A stretch of DNA of 64,000 bases from Beijerinckiaceae bacterium (GTDB lineage Bacteria; Pseudomonadota; Alphaproteobacteria; Rhizobiales; Beijerinckiaceae). The notes under the pieces were generated by a model. It saw nothing but the letters and a program-made list of their open reading frames with translations. It made no database searches and was not told where the DNA came from. Location of the stretch: positions 372,001-436,000 of the forward strand of contig JAPZSB010000007.1 in assembly GCA_027531565.1 (NCBI GenBank). The letters run 5' to 3'. A program made the translations under genes and the position numbers. This document shows positions 62,024-64,000 of the stretch, in pieces (positions within the stretch are counted from its first letter, which is position 1; each line of letters begins with the position of its first letter).

Positions 62024-63484
62024 TCAGCGGAAGAAGATGAACGTCAGCACGACGAAGAGCGGGACGAGAATCCCGACCGACCAGACCATGTAGCCGAAGA
62101 AGCTGGGCATCTTCACGCCCATATCCTTCGCGATGGCATAGACCATGAAGTTGGGGGCATTGCCGATATAGGAATTCGCGCCCATGAACACCGCGCCGCA
62201 GGAAATGGCGGCAAGCGTCAGCGCCATCGGGCCCATCAGCGCCTTGGGGTCACCGCCCGCCAACTCGAAGAAGACCAGATAGGTCGGGGCATTGTCGAGG
62301 AACGAGGAGAGGATGCCCGTCGCCCAGAAATAGGCGACATTGTTGGGCGTGCCGTCCGGGTTGGTGACAAGCGCGACCAGCGGGCCGAAAGCGCCCGCCT
62401 TGCCGGCCTTGAGCATGGCGAGAACCGGGATCATGCAGATGAAGATGCCGGCAAAGAGCTTGGCGACCTCGAGGATCGGCCCCCAGGAGAATTCATTGCC
62501 CGCCCTGACCGGCTTCGGCGTGATCTTCAGCGAAACGAGCGCGATGATCACGAGGGCGACGTCCCGGGCGATGTTCTGCAGTTCCATCTCACCACCCGGG
62601 AATTTCACCGTGATGCCCGGCTTCCAAGAGGCGGAGACGAGGATGGCGACGATGATCGCGCCAAGCAGCGCGAAATTGGACGTGCCGAACAGCTTGATCG
62701 GCCGGTCGGGCGTCTTGTCCTTCAGCGGCGGCAGCTTGTCTTCCTTGCCATGCAGGATGCTGTCCCAGATGTAGAACAGGATCAGCAGGGCAATGACGAG
62801 GAAGAGCATCTCGCCGAACATGTGCGTGGTGGTCCAGAAGAAGTCGACGCCGCGCAGGAAGCCGAGGAAGAGCGGCGGATCCCCGAGCGGTGTCAGCGAG
62901 CCGCCGATATTCGAGACGAGGAAAATGAAGAAGATGACGACATGCACGTTGGTGCGGCGGTCGTCATTGGCGCGGATGATCGGCCGGATCAGGATCATCG
63001 AGGCGCCGGTCGTTCCGACGATGCTGGCCAGTACCGTGCCGATGGCGAGCAGGCCGGTATTGACGGCCGGCGTCCCGCGCAGGTTGCCGGTGACAAGGAT
63101 GCCGCCGGCCACGGTGAAGAGCGCGACGAGCAGGATAATGAAGCTGACATATTCCAGCAGCATCGTGTGCAGCACGGCCGCGACCGCAATGCCGAAACCT
63201 TTCGAGAGAACCAGCGGCAGCACGGTCAGCACGGCCCAGAAGGCAGCGATCTTGCCGTAATTGTGTTCCCAGAAATGCGGAAAGAGCACCGGCCCGGTGG
63301 CAATGCAGAGCAGCAGCCCGCAGAAGGGCACCGCCCAGAGGAAGGAGAGGCCTGCGCCATCGAGTCCCTCGGCCGCGAAAGCCGGGCCCGCAAGGCCGAG
63401 GCTGATTGCCAGCATGGCCCCGATCACGGCCGCGAACCGGCCCGTCCCCTTGCGGCCCCGCATGGCCGAACGCATCCGAAGCAT
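62024..63484 (-). CDS. NhaD-type Na+/H+ antiporter (IT superfamily)
   Basis: Inner-membrane antiporter of 486 residues with about twelve or more helices. Start at 63484 gives MLRMRSAMRG followed by a first hydrophobic segment that looks like a signal peptide (GAMLAISLGLAGPAFA). SNIGGSLTPLGDPPLFLGFL and SSFLDNAPTYLVFFELAGGD are typical of NhaD/citrate transporter relatives. Sodium proton exchange is the likeliest role; other anion transport is possible. Confidence 0.85.
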   Translation of the reverse strand: MLRMRSAMRGRKGTGRFAAVIGAMLAISLGLAGPAFAAEGLDGAGLSFLWAVPFCGLLLCIATGPVLFPHFWEHNYGKIAAFWAVLTVLPLVLSKGFGIAVAAVLHTMLLEYVSFIILLVALFTVAGGILVTGNLRGTPAVNTGLLAIGTVLASIVGTTGASMILIRPIIRANDDRRTNVHVVIFFIFLVSNIGGSLTPLGDPPLFLGFLRGVDFFWTTTHMFGEMLFLVIALLILFYIWDSILHGKEDKLPPLKDKTPDRPIKLFGTSNFALLGAIIVAILVSASWKPGITVKFPGGEMELQNIARDVALVIIALVSLKITPKPVRAGNEFSWGPILEVAKLFAGIFICMIPVLAMLKAGKAGAFGPLVALVTNPDGTPNNVAYFWATGILSSFLDNAPTYLVFFELAGGDPKALMGPMALTLAAISCGAVFMGANSYIGNAPNFMVYAIAKDMGVKMPSFFGYMVWSVGILVPLFVVLTFIFFR

Positions 63485-63670
63485 AGGCTCCCCCACCCTG
63501 TTTTTCGCTTGCAGGACAGAAGCGGGGCCGCGCGGCAAGGTCAAGGGGGGAAGCCGGCCACGGGAGGCCTCCTCCCCGGATTTCGGATCGCGCCATCGCC
63601 GATCCGTTCCGGCCGGGCTGCAAGGCGCGGATCGACAGGAATCAAGGCCGGAACGGACTGACGGCTTCAC

Positions 63671-63700
63671 TTGCGGTTCATTTTTCTGATGGCATGATAT
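63671..63700 (+). promoter_or_regulatory. Candidate promoter of the amidotransferase gene
   Basis: TTGCGG (63671-63676) and TGATAT (63695-63700) with 18-bp spacing lie 65 bp before the ATG at 63766, in a locally AT-rich stretch. The match is moderate. Confidence 0.4.
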
Positions 63701-63765
63701 TTTCCAGAAGATTCCTCTGCCAGCATATTGTTTCCGAGAATTTCCTACCCGAGAGAATCCTGCCG

Positions 63766-64000
63766 ATGTGTCGCTTCCTCGCCTATCAGGGCCAGCCCGT
63801 GCTGCTCGAGACCGTGGTCTCCAAGCCCTGCCATTCGCTGATCCACCAGTCGATCTGCGCGACGGAGGCGAAAACCTCGACCAATGGCGACGGGTTCGGC
63901 CTCGGCTGGTATGGCGAGCGACCCGAGCCGGGCATCTACCGCGACCTGCGCCCGGCCTGGTCGGACGAGAACCTGCTCTCGATCTGCGCGCAGGTGCGTT
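63766..64000 (+). CDS. Class II glutamine amidotransferase (3' end outside window)
   Basis: First 78 codons of a protein starting MCRFLAYQGQPVLLETVVSKP with the N-terminal nucleophile Cys2 (after Met removal), as in EgtC/YafJ-type amidotransferases, then NGDGFGLGWYGE. The type is clear; the specific role (ergothioneine-like, generic) is not, since the rest is cut off. Confidence 0.85.
   Translation, partial: MCRFLAYQGQPVLLETVVSKPCHSLIHQSICATEAKTSTNGDGFGLGWYGERPEPGIYRDLRPAWSDENLLSICAQVR

Overview
The window is one contiguous piece of GC-rich (about two-thirds G+C by eye), densely packed bacterial chromosome carrying about 65 protein genes. Alphaproteobacterial marker families (DUF1127, DUF4170, DUF2093, DUF1150, YqgE, UPF0314/DUF2585, a DUF6101-like protein), a plant-type GshA and the gene neighbourhoods point to the order Hyphomicrobiales (Rhizobiales). 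I cannot place the genus. I see no rRNA, tRNA, CRISPR array, insertion sequence, phage or integration site. It reads as core chromosome, with a few accessory genes.

Layout. 1-8.3 kb: 3' part of a membrane EAL/GGDEF protein, yqgE, a DsbD-alpha-like protein, a Prx5 peroxiredoxin, rnhA and thrB (coupled), an EamA exporter and ispH. 8.5-14.2 kb: DUF6101-like gene, ubiA with a small secreted protein, rsmE, gshA, and a LysR gene divergent from a DUF1127 gene. 14.4-20.5 kb: a 599-residue repeat protein of unknown function, a DUF937 protein with a calcium-loop-like motif, a MATE exporter coupled to a CPA2 antiporter. 20.7-25.5 kb: MAPEG, then a lipid A/Kdo block (inositol-phosphatase family gene, DUF4170, DUF374 acyltransferase, waaA, lpxK, DUF2093). 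25.6-33.5 kb: xseA, purD, a fluoroacetate-dehalogenase-like hydrolase, a patatin, tadA, a repeat-flanked RluB-type pseudouridine synthase, rsmD. 33.5-41.3 kb: mutL, typA, a TAXI-type binding protein, argG, a moeB-like gene. 41.3-47.7 kb (minus strand): infC-rpmI-rplT, then an outer membrane protein gene, then pheS-pheT. 47.8-52.5 kb: glycosyltransferase, alpha/beta hydrolase plus chorismate mutase, DUF1150, hsp20, 5-FTHF cyclo-ligase, CoxG. 52.7-56.1 kb: VOC protein, membrane urate oxidase puuD, allantoate amidohydrolase family enzyme, soluble cytochrome c. 56.2-61.8 kb: LysR gene divergent from glcD-glcE-DUF2585-glcF. 61.8-64 kb: a cruciform intergenic repeat, an NhaD-type antiporter and the 5' end of a class II glutamine amidotransferase.

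The most interesting signals are regulatory or structural. (1) hsp20 has a sigma-32-like promoter followed by a short leader that can fold its Shine-Dalgarno into a ROSE-like thermometer hairpin. (2) A T-N11-A dyad sits at about -64 of a DUF1127 promoter, beside a divergent LysR gene. (3) The 599-residue protein is built of four diverged 70-80-residue units with G-x-LT-x-x-E turns, its leader holds three 16-bp tandem repeats, and it lies next to the DUF937 gene. (4) infC appears to start at AUU. (5) The pseudouridine synthase has near-identical Arg/Pro/Asp repeats on both sides of its catalytic core. (6) The dehalogenase-like enzyme carries every active-site residue of the studied fluoroacetate dehalogenase at the same positions. 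None of these was tested by a search or a folding program.
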